Shown in pieces: positions 37,555-38,787 of a DNA stretch of 38,787 nucleotides. The notes beneath the pieces were generated by a model, which had not been told where the DNA came from, searched no databases, and saw nothing but the letters and a program-made list of their open reading frames with translations. Numbering within the stretch: the first letter of the stretch is position 1; each line of letters opens with the position of its first letter. A program made the position numbers and the translations under genes. This DNA is from a virus: the IMG/VR virus record IMGVR_UViG_3300028590_000050, positions 1 through 38,787 of that record; one strand, 5' to 3'.

Positions 37555-38787
37555 TGGCAAACCCTTGGGACAACGATCCAGTTGTCGATCCTTTTGAGGA
37601 TGCCCTGAAGGCCGAAGGCTTGACGGGGCAGGCGGCATCCATCGCCCGCAGCATCTACCAGCAGGAGTCGGGCTCAGGTAAGAACACAAAGACCTCCAAT
37701 GCTGGCGCTGTCGGCGGCATGCAGATCATTCCCGCAACGTTCAAGAGCGTGGCTGACAAGGACTGGAGCATCAATGACCCGACGCAAAACGCCCGTGCAG
37801 GCATTCGCTACGTCAAACAGCTTTACGAGCAAGCTGGAGGCGATCCGGCCCTTACTGCGGCGGGATACTACGGCGGACCCGGTGGACTTGAGAAAGCTCG
37901 CCGGGGTGTGGCCGTGTCCGACCCGCGCAACCCCAATGCCCCCAACACCCTGCAATACGGCGAACAAGTAGCCGCTCGACTTCCGAAGGAGAGGGGGTTG
38001 ATTCAACGCGGGGTGGAGGCGGTCATCCCGTCTGCCAACGCTGCAACTGGCAACCCGTGGGACAACGATCCTATCGTGGAGGATGAGCCGGCGAAAGTGG
38101 CTCCGATAGCGCCTGCGGCCAAGCCAGAAAACGGCATCGGCACGAAGGTTCTGCGCGGTCTGGGCGGCGCGCTTGGCCCGGGCCAAGTCATTGCCGACGC
38201 CGTGACGGGTGGCACGTTCTCCCGTGACATGGCGGCAGGCTTGGTGCGTGGTGCAGGCTCTATCGGCTCGACGCTGATTCGGCCATTCGAGTCGGCTGAA
38301 GAGAGCGCTCAGCGTCGAGCCGCCATCGACGCCGGTTTATCAGAGATGGGCGCCGACACGAAATCTGTTGGATATGGCGGCGGGAAGATCGCGGGAGAGG
38401 TCGCCGGAACCGCTGGTGTAGGCAATGTCATTGGCGCGCCCTTCAGGGCCGCCGCTGCTGGCACTGTGGTCAACCGTCTGGGCACAGCATTGGCGACGGG
38501 TGGCGCATCCACTGGCGCGCCCGTCGCTCAAGGACTTGCCCCCGCCGCAGGAAACATGCTCCTCCGCATCGCTGGTGGCGCTGGGTCTGGCGCTGCCACT
38601 GCCGGCTTGATCGACCCCAAGATGGCCGGCACTGGAGCTCTAGTAGGCGGCATTCTCCCGCCAGCGGCGGCGGCAGTGGGGAAGGTTGCAAACACGGCAG
38701 GCGCGCTTCTTCGCCCATTCACCGCGAGCGGCCAGGAGCGCATTGTCGGCAATGTACTGCGCGAATTCGCAACCGACCCTGCTGCTG
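37554..38787 (+). CDS. Large ejection protein with lytic transglycosylase domain, N-terminal part
   Basis: This gene runs off the right end and continues at 18-1306; the full protein has 798 residues. Residues 20-110 are an SLT/transglycosylase domain: IYQQESGSG with catalytic Glu38, GAVGGMQIIP (51-60), INDPTQNARAGIRYVKQLY (73-91) and AGYYGGP (103-109). It cuts peptidoglycan during DNA entry. The phrase NPWDNDP occurs twice, at 3-9 and 167-173, framing the enzyme domain. Residues about 205-375 are Gly/Ala-rich and hydrophobic (GLVRGAGSIGSTLIRPFESA, then GYGGGKIAGEVAGTAGVGN), probably membrane-active. P22 gp16-like by position. Confidence 0.88.
   Translation, partial: MANPWDNDPVVDPFEDALKAEGLTGQAASIARSIYQQESGSGKNTKTSNAGAVGGMQIIPATFKSVADKDWSINDPTQNARAGIRYVKQLYEQAGGDPALTAAGYYGGPGGLEKARRGVAVSDPRNPNAPNTLQYGEQVAARLPKERGLIQRGVEAVIPSANAATGNPWDNDPIVEDEPAKVAPIAPAAKPENGIGTKVLRGLGGALGPGQVIADAVTGGTFSRDMAAGLVRGAGSIGSTLIRPFESAEESAQRRAAIDAGLSEMGADTKSVGYGGGKIAGEVAGTAGVGNVIGAPFRAAAAGTVVNRLGTALATGGASTGAPVAQGLAPAAGNMLLRIAGGAGSGAATAGLIDPKMAGTGALVGGILPPAAAAVGKVANTAGALLRPFTASGQERIVGNVLREFATDPAA
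38662..38787. repeat. Terminal overlap, right copy (circular closure)
   Basis: Identical to 18-143. See the left copy for its interpretation. Confidence 0.9.

Noticed and set aside
1-38787. CRISPR array or insertion sequence
   Set aside because: No regularly spaced direct repeats and no transposase-like gene were found.

Overview
The window is the full sequence of a temperate bacteriophage of about 38.6 kb, an intact prophage or circularised phage, linearised inside a gene. Positions 18-143 are identical to 38662-38787, so the map closes into a circle of 38,644 bp. The first 27 bases are a fold-back copy of 38448-38474 and look like an assembly artefact. There are no bacterial housekeeping genes. 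The GC-rich coding, the coupled start/stop overlaps and the protein families (DUF1376/DUF6475-like replication pair, DUF551 and HTPGPW-type proteins, GH108 endolysin) point to a proteobacterial host, most likely a betaproteobacterium (Burkholderiales). That host call is inference.

The virion genes describe a short-tailed (podovirus) particle of mixed descent: terminase of Sf6/P22 type, a large portal, scaffold, N4-gp56-family major capsid protein, P22 gp4-like and gp10-like head completion proteins, a beta-helix tailspike, a second tail fibre, and three successive DNA-ejection proteins, the last carrying a lytic transglycosylase domain and crossing the ends of the window.

Layout by coordinate: (1) 18-2950, end of the transglycosylase/ejection gene and a tail fibre; (2) 2947-4132, lysis cassette; (3) 4353-4561, a lambda-like attP region with arm-type repeats and two IHF consensus sites; (4) 4563-13010 on the minus strand, a leftward early operon with int, xis, a methyltransferase, many small accessory genes, an XRE regulator and an exonuclease/OB-fold-like pair, driven by a promoter at 13042-13070; (5) 13161-14640, the immunity region with a DUF2569-type membrane protein, a repressor without peptidase domain and divergent promoters sharing a CTTTCGC operator motif; (6) 14640-21940, the rightward early operon with Cro/YdaS-like protein, replication genes, an HNH-AP2 homing endonuclease, NinG and a Q-like antiterminator; (7) 21941-22252, late promoter, a long hairpin and terminator tR'; (8) 22464-38787, the late operon, interrupted by several intrinsic terminators that would need Q-type antitermination.

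Working together: the repressor and Cro-like protein set lysogeny against lytic growth at two promoters; Int, Xis and the attP region integrate and excise the genome; the rightward operon replicates DNA and ends with Q, which would allow transcription from the late promoter through all terminators around the circle to the lysis genes. The items most worth a second look are the GIY-YIG-like domain inside the replication protein (with an apparent CTG start), an XRE regulator encoded in an alternative frame inside a longer ORF, the cupin plus Asp/Asn-hydroxylase pair inside the virion module, the attP repeat array and the large inverted repeat between the late promoter and its terminator.
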